Positions 22,660 through 34,329 of a stretch of 64,000 nucleotides of DNA are shown one piece after another (position 1 is the stretch's first letter; every line of letters begins with the position of its first letter). A program made the position numbers and the translations under genes. Location: positions 93,703,001 to 93,767,000 of the forward strand of contig CM070903.1 of NCBI GenBank assembly GCA_036417435.1, given 5' to 3'. This DNA is from Inia geoffrensis (taxonomy: Eukaryota; Chordata; Mammalia; Artiodactyla; Iniidae). The notes under the pieces were generated by a model. The model made no database searches and was not told the origin of the DNA. It saw only the letters and a program-made list of their open reading frames with translations.

Positions 22660-24277
22660 AATCTATGAATAGTTCTTTGTGGAAAGCACTTTGGACAACA
22701 CGTAAGACTATATAGCTTTCCCCAAGAGCTTACAGGCCAGTGAGTAAGACAAGACAAAAACACAGAAAAACTAAGCAACAGTAATCATGGCAGGAACTAC
22801 ATTGTCTGTATTATATGTTTCTCTGGGAGCCCAGTTCAATGCTAAGCCAGAGCAGCCACTTAATAAATAAATATTGAATGCATACTTAAATAAATATATT
22901 TCCTCTGTTAACTTGCTGAGAAAAAAATTCATGAGTTATAACATCTGCACAGTATCACTGATTTCTATAAGAATTTAATCTTCTCTTAAATTGCATCTTA
23001 GATAGGACACCTAAGCACCTAGTTGAAAAGGTAATGTTCCCCAAAGAAATTATTAGTCATCAAGTAGGCAAAAAACCCTGGTCACTTGAGTGAATTCAAT
23101 CATTTTTCAAAAATTAAATTGAGAGTAAATAAGGTTTCTGTTTAAGGCTGAATTTTTCAAGTCAAAATTTCTCTAATGTGTTTCAAAAATCTTATTACAG
23201 TGTATCTTCTATGATCTCTTCAAATGAAACATTGTTTTTTTTACAATCTGACACTGTCAAAAATAAAACATATATCTGCTCTGGATATCCTGCTACATAG
23301 CCAACACACAGTGAAATTTCAGGGGTTTAGGCACAGTAGAAAAATTGAAGTCTAAGTATTATAAGCCACAATCAGGTTTGTTTGAATAAACCTCTATTAA
23401 ACTGTATGGACAAGTAGTTCTAATAGAGGTCATTTGCAGGATTGAATAAGGAACCCACCTGAAGTAAATTTTAGAGATAGGTACAATGCTCAAACACTCA
23501 GGTTATTTTATTTGAAGACAGACCTTTGAAACTGAAAAAAAACAAAAACCCAAAATCTGAAAGTCTAGGTTCAAGCCCCAATGCCTGGAATACAGCTTCT
23601 AAGTATTCTCAATGATTCCACTTGATGTGTTATTGCAGTTGTAATTTTGCTAGGCAGCCAGTGCCTGTCAGAACTTTCTTCATAGTTTCAGCAAGGTGGT
23701 CTGTTCAAACAAGTACATGAACACTGTCAAACAACATGTGATTTGTAGTTTCATTTTCGGCAGGGAACACACTTTCACATAATGACAGGCCATAGAGTTG
23801 AAAGCCAGCCCCCTTTTTGATCTCTATCAAGAGAAAAACTGGGAGGCAAAAATAACTTTGCTCATTTGTCTTTTGCTTATTAGCTGCATAATTTGACTAA
23901 CAGCTTAAAAGGAAGCATAGCTGTACCACTCACTATGTACTAATAAATAACTACATACTGTACTTTGATGACTTCTTCTCATGTGCATAGCAACGCAGTA
24001 ATTGTGACACCAAATGCTCCTTTCTAATAGCAGGTGGAACTCCGATAGGGCAGAAATGTGTTAGGGAGATCACTGTACAGGTCTGGTTATTTGCATAAGA
24101 AAATCTCCCTACAATACATTTATGGAGAACAGAAAGTGGATTTCTAAGGAAGACTTGATCTACGAAGGGCCAAACAAGTCTGGCGACTTTGGCTTCCTTT
24201 CACAATGCACGCCATTTTTACCACATGCAAAAGCTTCCATTAACTGAAAAAACAAGGGTAATATAGGTTTATGTAGG
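22660..24277. other. Repeat-poor non-coding DNA
   Basis: No gene. A fragment near 22680-22750 ('agagcttacaggccagtgag') resembles the old repeat family. The stretch 23640-24200 looks unique and is discussed as a possible conserved element; it holds a perfect octamer 'atttgcat' at 24089-24096. Confidence 0.5.
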
Positions 24278-24344
24278 AAAATAAGTTTTATAAATACATT
24301 TTATATTTATAAAACTTATTATAAAATAAGTTTTATAAATACAT
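24278..24344. repeat. Direct-inverted-direct repeat, AT-rich
   Basis: A 22-base word beginning 'aaaataagttttataaata' occurs at 24278-24299, and a second identical copy at 24323-24344. An inverted copy ('tttataaaacttatt') lies between them at about 24306-24320. Each outer copy can pair with the middle one. Confidence 0.92.
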
Positions 24345-24600
24345 CTGTTAAACATAAATACATATTGACATAAAATATATAAATATAAAATATGCAAATA
24401 TATTTATATAAAATCTGTATGTTTTATATATAAGTATGTATTACATATTATATATAATACATGATATACATAAATAACATATAAGTATATACAGTTTTAT
24501 AAATATACAGTTATATACATATATGATTTATTAGTTGGCTGTACATAACTGATACCTAAATAAGTTAATATATATATATAATTTATATAATATATTACTG
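24345..24600. repeat. AT-rich low-complexity block
   Basis: Dense, imperfect 'tatata', 'ataaat' and 'acatat' words with almost no G or C. No regular unit. Confidence 0.85.
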
Positions 24601-26620
24601 TCAACAGAAAGAGAGAATAGAATAAAATCATAGCAAGTATCAGATATCTCTGCTCCCAATCAAACCCTTAACATTTGCCTTTGGAAAGATAGATTTCTGG
24701 AAAATCAGTTGCTTTGGCTATGTGAAGAGTCAAATGTGACACTCCCTGATGACTGTATGTAGATCAGAACCTGTTTGGGCACAAGGGAAAGGATTTTGGA
24801 AATGTGCAGATACCACTAAAGTGATGTGAGCCTAAGGTGTTTAGGTAACAATTATACACAGCCAACGAATAAATCATGTGCAAACCAGTAACTGTATGTA
24901 AACATAATGAAATTTCTTCCTTAAACGTGTACACATGAACAAATGAATATACTAATGATTAGAATAAAATAATCTTGGTGAACATAACCTACATTAAAAA
25001 TATCTGATGTTTTTATAATCTTTTATAATTCATATATAATTATATATGCATATTATATAATATATATAATTATAATCTTTTATTGTTAATTTAAAACTAA
25101 TTGTACTTCTCCAAGTGCCTTAAAAAGTTGCATGTTTTCATTTTTTTTCTAAAAGTGGTTACCTTTTATAATACTGTAAGTTTCACAATAGGATGAGGGT
25201 TTGGGGGGTTTTTTTGGCTTTTTTAACAGTCCAAAATTCTGGTAGGTGGTATTTTTTTCACTTGATATTTTCTTTCTTTTTAAAAATATGGAGCAAAAAT
25301 TGCATTTGAAATCATAAACAAAAAAGTCTAAAACTCTTATTCACTGTGCTACTTAAATACGACTCAACAAAGTAGAAAACATACTTTCTAAATCACATAA
25401 TAATTCACTTTTAGAAACTGAATTGTAGTACAGTGCTCAAGTGTTGTATCTTTTCTACTCTTAAATCCCAAGTGGTATCATGTTCTCATTTATTGAATAC
25501 CCCTGATATTCAAGTCACCTAGCTGTAAATTGGCTTCCCTCCCAGCCTAATAACTTGGAGACTTTTTGTAAAACAATTGTAATATTAAAATTCGGACAAG
25601 TGACCCAAAAATGGTGCTAGAGGGCAGGCCTGCAATTTCCTGATTCACAATTTCCTTATTCCTTCATTTGTTAAGTTTCACAACATCAATTTTTATACTG
25701 TTGCTGTTTTATCTTGGCCAAATGGCTGTTGAATTTTAAAGAACTGTCTCCCTTTGACAAATGAGTTATTGTTTGATATATTACATTAGGGATATAGAGA
25801 ATAAACTACTTATGGATACTAGGTATTTGGATAAAATACATTTACATAATACTAGACTATTAGTGTAATGAGTTTTATTAGTTGTAAAAAAGATAATACA
25901 CAGCAAATTTTGAAACCTGCTGAAGAATGATGGACATATACATAATTTAAATCCCACCATCTCAAATGGAATGGCAAGTTTTTTCACATAACTTGAATTT
26001 TTTTTCCTTTCTTATGGTGCTAGGAAAATTTCACTTTCATGAAGTAGATTTGAAGGATGGGGAAAGTTTTCTGATTATTAACAATTACTTAAATAGGGTG
26101 GTAGTTGAATGCACTATTAATGAAATGAGTTAGATGTTAAAGAGTAATTTAAAAAATTGAGGACACTGGAGCTATGCTACCCTTCTCCCATAATGTTTCC
26201 ATTCCACTAGGGAAGGGTGATATTTTTTCTCTCATGTGAGGGTGTACGGCTTGGATTAAAAGTACTCTGTGCTCTGTGCCTTCCATTCATACTTGATTTC
26301 AAAACAAATTTACTCCAACACAGTTGCAGTAAAGGAAAATGTTTCAAGCAAACTCCCACATCCTCAGAAGCTAAATGGCCCAAAGGTTCAAATACCAGCA
26401 CTTTAAAAATATTATTATATGCTAATTATGGGCATGATGATGAGGCACTTCAAGATTCTGAAGTGCCTTTCTAATCATTGTAGAAAGAGGAAATTACACT
26501 TGGTATGACTTTAATATTAAGTGTAGGTATGTTATTTTACTCTAGCTATAGTAAAAATTCATATACTCTAAATATAATAATTTCCTCCTAACCAGAACAC
26601 TTAATTTCCATTCACATCAG
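24601..26620. other. Unannotated AT-rich DNA
   Basis: No gene. It holds a small AT-rich palindromic stretch at 25015-25080 ('atatataattatatatgcat'). Open frames near 25781-25987 and 26207-26474 show no recognisable features. Confidence 0.5.
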
Positions 26621-26624
26621 GTGG

Positions 26625-26855
26625 TGATTAAGGGCCTTGCTGGCTCTTTGAAGTGAACTTGAGTCCGTTCTCTACTCTACCACTGACTAGCTTTGTAAAC
26701 ACGGGCAAGGAGCCAAGATTCTTTAAGCCTCGGTTCTCTCATCTGGAATATAGGATAATCAAACCTACAACTTCCTATTGTTTTGAGGATAAATAATACA
26801 ATGAAGATCCAATACATGGAGCACATAATGGGTTTATAAATAGTATTAGTTGTTC
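26625..26855 (+). repeat. MIR SINE
   Basis: 'gtggtgattaagggccttgc', 'ctaccactgactagctttgt', 'tctctcatctggaatatagg' and 'tacatggagcacataatggg' follow MIR order. Confidence 0.8.
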
Positions 26856-26874
26856 TTGTTGTTATTTAGCACTG

Positions 26875-27145
26875 GGGAGGCAGTTTAGCGGGGTGGTTAA
26901 GAGCAAGGACTTTGGGGGCAGATAGACTTGGGTTCCAATCCTGGTCTTGCTATATCTCTGCTGTATGATCTTTGACATTCTTTCTAAGATTTCTAACTCT
27001 GAGTTTCCTCCATGGTGGCAGGGAGCTTGCAATAGTTCCTATTTCATAGGATTGTTGTGAGGATTAAATAAGACGGCACATGAAAGGTACTTATTACACT
27101 AGCTGGAACATAGCAACTACTCAGTGAGTGGTAGCTCATGTTTTT
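26875..27145 (+). repeat. MIR SINE
   Basis: 'gcggggtggttaagagcaag', 'agacttgggttccaatcctg', 'taggattgttgtgaggatta' and 'agctggaacatagcaactac'. Good full-length MIR, same orientation as the copy ending 20 bases upstream. Confidence 0.92.
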
Positions 27146-27149
27146 GACC

Positions 27150-27540
27150 TTATTGCTGTTATTATTTTTACTATAATTAGCTATTATTTTATGCCTTTTC
27201 ATGTCTCGAAACTTTCTGGGTGAAAAGATACTTATTTTAAACAAATTCAGATGACCATATTTCATAAAAATACAAAATATAAAGCTAAAAACCGAAAGAA
27301 CTTTAGAAACGCATAAAGTGCAATACAAACATGCGATGATATTATCATAAATACTATTTTTATTATTAAAATCGTTCGGCAGCTGTTAGTTCTGCCTTCA
27401 AAACTTTGTTCTCTTTGATAAACATCATTTAAGTATTTACATTCTGGAACTCAAATAGCTATTTTTAAAAACTGTTTTACAAGTTTTTAAATTTTACTAT
27501 TGAATAAAACTAGAATATATTCATTCAGTAATATGTGGTT
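27150..27540. other. Unannotated AT-rich DNA
   Basis: Nothing recognisable. Confidence 0.5.
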
Positions 27541-27544
27541 TGAT

Positions 27545-27680
27545 TCATTCATTCCATAAATATGTAACAAGTATCTATTGTGCTTTAAAAGCTGAGCTTA
27601 GAGGATACAAATGTAACTGAAGCACTGTCCTTGGCATCTAGGAGCCCACCATCCTGGCAAACACATAATATTAACTTTTA
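27545..27680 (+). repeat. Ancient interspersed repeat fragment
   Basis: 'tcattcattccataaatatg', 'caagtatctattgtgcttta', 'gaggatacaaatgtaactga' and 'ctaggagcccaccatcctgg' follow the opening of the old repeat seen at 29990. Confidence 0.5.
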
Positions 27681-27960
27681 CCAATGAAAAAATCATGAGT
27701 AGAGGTTAGTGATTAGGAAATGTTTTTCCCAGGAGCCCATCAAGTCAAGGTGGAGCTAGAAATAGTTAATGTCATCATTCATGACTTCTAAGAAGCTCTC
27801 CAGTTAGAGGCCTCATCCTAAGATCTGCAGGTTTTTTTGGGACCCTGTCGGATTTGGTTGACTCCCTATCATGGTTGCCAAATTTCCTAGGCAGCTCTCT
27901 GCTTACAAATCCCCAACCTTCTGATCTGAGTTAGTAAGCATGTCACAAGGATGGGTTCTT

Positions 27961-28283
27961 TTGTGTGTGTTGGGTCTTTGTTGCTGTGCACAGGCTTTCT
28001 CTAGTTGAGGTGAGTGGGGACTACCCTTCATTGCGGTGTGCGGGTTTCTCATTGCGGCGTCTTCTCTTGTTGCGGAGCACAGGCTCTAGGCACATGGGCT
28101 TCAGTAGTTGTGGCACACAGCTCAGTAGTTGTGGCTCACAGGCTCTAGAGAGCAGGCTCAGTAGTTGTGGCGCACAGGCTTAGTTGCTCCGCGGCATGTG
28201 GGATCTTCCCGGACCAGGACTCAAACCCATGTCCCCTGCGTTGGCAAGCAGATTCTCATCCACCGTGCCACCAGGGAAGTCCC
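27961..28283 (-). mobile_element. CHR SINE, long form
   Basis: The plus strand shows the complement, ending 'gtgccaccagggaagtccc' (the element head) and carrying three 'cagtagttgtggc'-type internal repeats that mark the longer CHR variant. Its far end is 'ttgggtctttgttgctg'. Flanking duplication: 'aaggatgggttcttt' at 27947-27961 versus 'taggatgggatttt' at about 28286-28299. Confidence 0.93.
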
Positions 28284-28299
28284 ACTAGGATGGGATTTT

Positions 28300-28470
28300 A
28301 AGTTGTTCTTCTCTCTGGTCCCTGATCTAGCTACTAGATGAGGATAAAATAATCAACCATTATTTCCACGGGTCTGGAACCATGTTTAAGACAGGATACA
28401 TCATGAAGGAATTGACCTGACTTGAGATATAAAGAATGGCTACTTTCACACTTACCCCTCACTGAGTCCT
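28300..28470. other. Unannotated non-coding DNA
   Basis: Short unique stretch between repeats. Confidence 0.5.
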
Positions 28471-28474
28471 TGTC

Positions 28475-28640
28475 CTGTGGCTCCTTTCTTTTTTATCCCT
28501 CAACATGTTTGTATATATTTTCCTCTACTAGTTAATTACTCCTGTGAGAGCAGAGACCGTTTATATTTGTGATATCCCTCCCCACGGCACCTAGCATGGT
28601 GCTTCATACACTGTAGACATTTAATATTTAGGTAAATACA
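28475..28640 (+). repeat. L2 LINE 3' end
   Basis: 'gtgagagcagagaccgttta', 'cacctagcatggtgcttcat' and 'actgtagacatttaatattt' follow the L2 3' terminus ('gggcagggactttgt...cctggcacatagtaggtgct'). Confidence 0.75.
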
Positions 28641-28825
28641 ACTATTAAGAAAATTAATAACCTACACCAAATCTCCCGGCCTTTGGAATTATTGTGTACA
28701 ATGTTAACACCCTTCTTCTTATACCTTGCCTTTGCGTTTTCTATATCTAAATCTTATCGGTCTTTCTGTCTCAGATAAAATTCAGGTAATCCATACAGCA
28801 AAAACATCATTTCTCTAAACTTAGA

Positions 28826-29125
28826 AAGCACTTTGCTTTGTGCCAGGTACTGGCTAAGTGTTTCATACGTGTGCCACGAACAGAACAATGTTAAGGTAGC
28901 ACATGCTTTGTCTCTTTCATACTCCACCAGAGGGTTTGGCTTTATTCAAATTATAGCTCAAGAATCCAGAAACAGAAATCAGTATTCTTCATTTCACAGA
29001 TGAGGAAAATAAAGCTCAGAGAGGTTACTGTATCTTGTCTGATGTCACACAGCTCCTAATATGGGAGGCAAGATACAAATCCAAGGCTGCTTTCCCAGGT
29101 CTGTGCTCTAAACCACTGTACTAAA
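28826..29125 (-). repeat. MIR SINE
   Basis: Complement order: 'ttgtgccaggtactggctaa', 'tttcacagatgaggaaaata', 'gatgtcacacagctcctaat' and 'gtctgtgctctaaaccactg'. The middle (about 28870-28975) is diverged or interrupted. Confidence 0.82.
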
Positions 29126-29139
29126 TTTATTCATTCCTG

Positions 29140-29295
29140 CTTTGTAACTAATATATACATATCTGAAGTTCCAGAAGAGACCATATTCTTTGAGTTCAGG
29201 TTCATGCACGATTTAGATTTACCTCTACATCCCTCAAAGCACTTAGAACGTGGTCTTGCGTAGTAAGTGCTCAATAAATATCTTTGGAATTACTA
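29140..29295 (+). repeat. L2 LINE 3' end
   Basis: 'ctacatccctcaaagcactt', 'agaacgtggtcttgcgtagt' and 'aagtgctcaataaatatctt' are the L2 3' end. Confidence 0.82.
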
Positions 29296-29299
29296 TGTT

Positions 29300-29985
29300 T
29301 CATTTAAGCACTGACGATCAAGGACCTGCTTTCATATTGATTCCTGGGCCCCTTGGAGGATGGAAAAAAGTAAAGAAGGTAGCCAAACTTGGCACTTCTC
29401 AAAGGAGAAGTAAAAATAATCCCTTCTGACATGACAGGGTGGAAAACTATGCTTTGAGAACCATCACTGGCTGGCAAATATAAACTAGACTCTAGTCTAT
29501 AAGAAATGATAAATTGGATATGCTAGTCGATGTGTCAGGTCTGATGCACAAGCATTAGGCAAAACTCCTGCAATTTGTTCTGATTAGTCTATGATGATGT
29601 TTTTCTCCTTGCATAATGTTAACTACCTACTACGAGAAAGTGAAAGAAACTCCATTCCAATTCCTTAAGGTCACAAAAATACTAAAAGAAAATAGTGAAA
29701 GAGCTGAAAATGCCGACACCAAATGTAAAACTAAAAGCAATGGGACTCTATAGGACAACGGGTGGCGGACAGGGAGAAAAAGAAAATTGAGATTTTGTTT
29801 TAGGAAAAGTTACTTGAAATAACACAACTTTCTCAAGCACAAGGTGTAAATGTACACATAAAGTAGATGCTTCAGGATGCTTTATTGCTGAGAATCACTT
29901 AGGGCCTTTGAAATAGCTATCTTTCCTTTCTAAACATTGACTCTGCTAGTTTTATTAACACAGTTTATTTCCTGTTTTATCATTT
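29300..29985. other. Unannotated non-coding DNA
   Basis: No gene or nameable repeat. Confidence 0.5.
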
Positions 29986-29989
29986 GTTT

Positions 29990-30115
29990 CATTTATCCAA
30001 TAAACATTTATTGAGTGCCTACTATGTTCTAGGCTTTATGTTAGGATCTGGAGATACAGTGAGATTAAAAGTCCCTGTTCTCAAGGAGGTCATAGCTTAG
30101 CATGTGAAGACTTAA
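29990..30115 (+). repeat. Ancient interspersed repeat, 5' part
   Basis: Clear copy: 'caataaacatttattgagtg', 'cctactatgttctaggcttt', 'atctggagatacagtgagat' and 'tctcaaggaggtcatagctt'. Confidence 0.65.
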
Positions 30116-30281
30116 ATATAATGAAGAAAGTACAATATAAGGGGATAAATGCAGCTTAAACCTATGTATATAAACTGTATGGAGCATCGGTATTTCAGCA
30201 GATTTTTTTTTGTTAATTTCTATTCTAGGCCACCATTGCCAGTAATTATTTAAAAGTATGCCTACATGCTTCATTACTTTC

Positions 30282-30524
30282 CATTCTCATCTTTTTTTTT
30301 TTTTTTTTTTTTTTTTTTGCGGTACACGGGCCTCTCACTGTTGTGGCCTCTCGCGTTGCGGAGCACAGGCTCCGGACGTGAAGGCTCAGCGGCCATGGCT
30401 CACAGGCCTAGCCGCTCTGCGGCATGTGGGATCTTCCCGGACAGGGGCACAAACCCGTGCCCCCTTCATCGGCAGGCGGACTCTCAACCACAGCGCCACC
30501 AGGGAAGCCCCATTCTCACCTTTT
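30282..30524 (-). mobile_element. CHR-type SINE
   Basis: Body 30296-30510 on the minus strand: a T-run tail, then 'gcggtacacgggcctctcac', ending 'cgccaccagggaagcccc'. Flanking duplications: 'cattctcatctttt' at 30282-30295 and 'cattctcacctttt' at 30511-30524 (one mismatch). The T26-class tail and clean duplication suggest a fairly young copy. Confidence 0.97.
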
Positions 30525-30614
30525 AATGCTTATTTTAAGTGCCATTAAGATTTGTAACTTTTTCATGTATCTAACATTTATATTCATTACTTTGTCATAC
30601 ACACTGGGATCCAC

Positions 30615-31090
30615 TCAGATTTGAGCATTCACTCATTTCTTGATTCAACAAAACTTTCTTGATTACTTTGTTGAATACGCGCCGTGACTGAACGTGCTGA
30701 GGTATATGGATGATAGTACACAATTCTTTCCCTCAGGAAGCTCATGGTCTAAAACTGCACTGTCTGATACAGTAGCCACCAGCCACATGTGGCTGGTTAA
30801 ATTTTAATTTTAATCTATCAAAATTCAGAGGCTCTTGTATTGAAAAATACAGAAATAGTTTTATCATCACAGAAATTTCTACTGAACAGTGCTGGTTTAG
30901 AATATGTGGGGAGGTTAGTAGAGGAGTTGGTAGGTTGATTATATAGAATCATGGCCTATGGAGAGAATTGTTAATAGATGTACAGAGTTGGACACAAGGT
31001 TGAGGATCTGGAAAGGCTTCACAGAGGCAGAAATGTTTGGGTCTCAAAGGACAGAATCAAGTAAGTTCAAGGAGGCTTAAAACAGCACAA
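30615..31090 (+). repeat. Ancient interspersed repeat interrupted by a MITE
   Basis: Left part 30640-30754 ('ctcaggaagctcatggtcta'). The right part resumes about 30900-31090 ('atctggaaaggcttcacaga', 'ggcagaaatgtttgggtctc'). The order matches other copies of the family, with the hAT-like element at 30755-30894 inserted between. Confidence 0.5.
30755..30894. mobile_element. hAT-type non-autonomous DNA transposon (MITE)
   Basis: About 140 bp with the recognisable words 'gtagccaccagccacatgtg', 'gctggttaaattttaatttt' and a 'cagtgctg' end complementary to the start. Flanked by candidate 8-bp duplications 'gtctaaaa' (30747-30754) and 'gtttagaa' (30895-30902), 6 of 8 matching. Eight bp is the hAT size. 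The precise family (MER5/Charlie-like group) is not certain. Confidence 0.7.
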
Positions 31091-31094
31091 TGTG

Positions 31095-31435
31095 TTTAGG
31101 GAGCTGTACAGCAGGGCCTCTGAATACAGCTGGGCAGGTTGTGCGTGTAGCAATTCTAAAAGGTCCCACTTAAATCTTAGTTGTGCTACAGGCACCTGGC
31201 TGTGTATTATACTCATTCCTGTCTCTAGATCTATGATCACACCTTTCCTTGACTCCGAAGAGCTTTACATCTTCTCGTGTCTCTTCACTCTGGACTTCAC
31301 TTCATACCTAGCTCCTCCTGTAAGTCTTTTTCATCTTTCCATCCCCAACCCATAAAACCAAGCCTGAATTCGTAGAACTTCGCAACACTGAATCCCAACA
31401 GCACTTTCATTCTGAGCTACAGGACAGAGCGTATG
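31095..31435. other. Unannotated non-coding DNA
   Basis: An 87-codon frame at 31092-31355 shows no recognisable domain. Part of this stretch (31190-31330) may be upstream L2 ('tctcttcactctggacttca'). Confidence 0.4.
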
Positions 31436-31439
31436 TACT

Positions 31440-31590
31440 AGCTTCCACAGTTCCTCACTGTTTGTATTGTCTTTTGTCTACATTTTAATGCCCAGGAAGG
31501 TAGGCAGTGCCCATGTGTCTGTTCCTTCTATTTCCTTCAGTGTAGTGCTTGGCATATAGGTAGATGCTCTGATTGACTGATATGGTAACT
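31440..31590 (+). repeat. L2 LINE 3' end
   Basis: 'gcccaggaaggtaggcagtg', 'tttccttcagtgtagtgctt' and 'ggcatataggtagatgctct' follow L2 3' order. Confidence 0.72.
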
Positions 31591-32773
31591 AATCATAAAT
31601 CATTTTTGTTCGACTTCAATAAGTATTGCATTTATAACGTGGTAAAACACTCTAAAGTATCGGGGGTAAAAAAGATTAAAATGAAGGATATAGAAAAGTA
31701 ATATTATAATTTTGGGGGGAAATAAATTACATGTATTTAATTGTTATAGAAGAATTATCTGAAGTAAACTTGAGGTTAACACTTACATAATGTGACACTA
31801 TTCTTTACACTATAATTGCCCATTGATGTTTCTGTTTACATTAATTTTGATTTAGTGCTTTTTGTTTGGAGTGAGATGTACAGAATACTTTTAAGTCATT
31901 TTACTTATTGTCAAACTCCTTTCATGTTAATGATGTAAGATTTCTGAGTAACAATAATTCTGATAATATAATTTATTCAGTGTAAATGGCAAGTAACCTT
32001 TTCATCTGTTTGACTGCTTATCACTACAGCTAATATTTTTGACTTTTATATTTTTCTATTGAGAGGTGGTCTAGAAAAGATGCTAAAGATATTTTCTCTT
32101 TTACCAATGTGATCATTTATGTGGCTTTCTCAGGCGTTGCTATGAGGCATGATTTATTTTTATTCAGGATCATCTTTGAATTGCTCCCTGACATTCAAGC
32201 TTGAGCTTTGCTTTCAACTGAAAAATAATAATTCATATATGCTGTCTATAAGCCCAGCCATGCCTTCTGTAAATAGGGGGAACACTGACTGTTCTCACCA
32301 TGAGACCCTCATTTCAGTTCAATCCAGTATCTGAGACATGACTTCCAGGACTTAGGCAAATAATAAGTGACCTGAAAATAAGGAGTATTTACACACTTTC
32401 CTGCCTTTTCTACTGATTTCTGGAGATGAGCTCAGATTTGGTAGGATTTTTTAGGGCAGCTTAAATTACAAATGTCCTGTGCATGTGTGCGTGTGTGTGC
32501 ATGTGCAGGAGAGCAGAGACAAGTGTAAGTGACAAATATCTGTCCTCCCTCTCCTGTTGCAGGGTGTCCTAGAATTTCCCTCCTCTACTTTCTTTCTCCT
32601 TCCCTTTCAGCCCAACATTTGCTTCCTCCGTATACTGAAAACTCATCCCAGTATGTATTGGTTTTGTTTATTAGCACTGTTATAAATTATTTTTTAGTAA
32701 GTGAAGATATTTAAGTAAGTAACTAGTTAGGATTTATTCATTCATTCATTCTCTTAGCCAATGGTTATTGAAG
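31591..32773. other. Unannotated AT-rich DNA
   Basis: No gene. A short GT-rich stretch is at 32480-32510, and 'ttcattcattcattc' lies just before the next SINE. Confidence 0.5.
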
Positions 32774-33004
32774 CACCTTCAATTTTTTTTTTTTTTTTTT
32801 GCGGTACGCAGGCCTCTCACCATTGTGGCCTCTCCCGCTGCAGAGCACAGGCTCCGGATGCCCAGGCTCAGCGGCCATGGCTCACGGGCCCAGATGCTCC
32901 GTGGCATGTGGGATCTTCCCAGACCGGGGCACGAACCCGTGTCCCCTGCATTGACAGGCGGACTCTCAACCACTGCGCCACCAGGGAAGCCCCTCACCTT
33001 CAAT
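32774..33004 (-). mobile_element. CHR-type SINE
   Basis: Minus-strand copy with body about 32784-32993: T-run, 'gcggtacgcaggcctctcac', ending 'gcgccaccagggaagcccc'. Flanking duplications 'caccttcaat' at 32774-32783 and 32995-33004. Confidence 0.96.
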
Positions 33005-33159
33005 ATTTTGAACAAAGTCCTATAGGTAGAAAATGCAAAGAAAGATGAGATTCAGATCCTTCTAAATAGAGGCTCAAATGGGAGCAATGGCATCAGTGGA
33101 AATAAACAGAAGAATGCAATCATGTGTTTTGTGCCATGGAACTAAAAGGGGCACTGAGA

Positions 33160-33480
33160 TACCTAATTCTGCCTTGCACGACAGACAGGATAGACCATGG
33201 GGCAGGGCTTTCCAGACAAAGGCAGCAGCCTGTGAAAAGCAGAGGTAAGAAAGCATTGAGGTAAAGGCTGGCAAACATAGGTTACGTGTGGTGGAAGTGG
33301 TGGAAAGTGAGGCTAGAGAGCTGGGCACTGCTCCTGGGCGACAGATCTTCAAGTCTGGAATGTATATGGCAGGTGATGGGAAGACACTACAGGGCTTTAA
33401 GCCTACGAGTAGCAACATCAGATTTGGATTTTATAAAGATCTTTCTGAGTGTACTTTAGAGGACAGATAAGAATGGAGTT
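33160..33480 (+). repeat. Ancient interspersed repeat, 3' part
   Basis: 'ggctttccagacaaaggcag', 'gcctgtgaaaagcagaggta', 'ctacagggctttaagcctac' and 'gcaacatcagatttggattt' match the later half of the old family (compare 56000-56390). Confidence 0.55.
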
Positions 33481-33727
33481 GGGAAGAAGAGAGCAGTGCT
33501 GCGGAGATTCACAGGCTTTAAAGAGGAGATGAGAAGTGAGCCAAGTCCAAAACTGATTGGAACAGGGCACAGACTTGCATCTTCTCAGCTTACATTCTTT
33601 TCTCAACCTGAAGACTTTCTCATTCTGTCTCCTGCTGCCTCTGAACTCTGCCTGCCCTTAGAATCTTCACTGTAAGGCCACTCTCTAAGTCACTTAATGG
33701 GTTGTACTGTCTTTCTACTGAAAGGAT

Positions 33728-33870
33728 GGTGCACAGGTCAGCGACACCAGCATCACCTGGCAACTTACTGGAGATGCAAAATCTCAGGCATCACCCAAGA
33801 CCTACCGAGTCTGTCTTTCAGTAAGACCCCCAAGTGATTTGCATGCGTGACGCACTTTAAGAAGCACTTT
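33728..33870 (+). mobile_element. MER20 (hAT DNA transposon)
   Basis: 'caccagcatcacctggcaac', 'ttactggagatgcaaaatct', 'caagacctaccgagtctgtc' and 'caagtgatttgcatgcgtga' follow MER20 order. MER20 copies are known as a source of mammalian regulatory elements; no such role can be inferred for this copy. Confidence 0.85.
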
Positions 33871-33874
33871 CTTA

Positions 33875-34325
33875 TGGTTCTCCACATGCCCACATGACAG
33901 TGTCTTGGGAGCAGAGTGGCAGTTTCTATGCTCTGCTTCTTCTGACCCCCCCAGAGCACATAACAGTGCATACTGTTAGCAGGTAGCAGGTATTTGCTGG
34001 TTGATTTATTTTCAAAATAAGAGGGTGACTTTAAACAATTCAGCCATTTCAATTTAATAGACATTTATTGCAACCGGGAGACCAGTTAAGAGGTTACTGC
34101 AGTGTTGTCCAGGTGAAAAATGAGGTTCTACATTAGGGCAATGTTAGTAGAGATAAAAAAAAAAAGAGGAGGCAAGGGAAAAGAAATATTTTGAAGGAAA
34201 CATTGGTAGGTTCTGCTAATTACAGATATGAAAAGTGAAGGTAAAATCACTTACTGATTTTACTGGCCAACTGAAGGCTGGATGAGATCCCAAGTTTTAT
34301 TCAGAGCCCTTCTTTCTACATTTTT
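33875..34325. other. Unannotated non-coding DNA
   Basis: Nothing recognisable except a short A-run near 34156. Confidence 0.5.
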
Positions 34326-34329
34326 CTAT

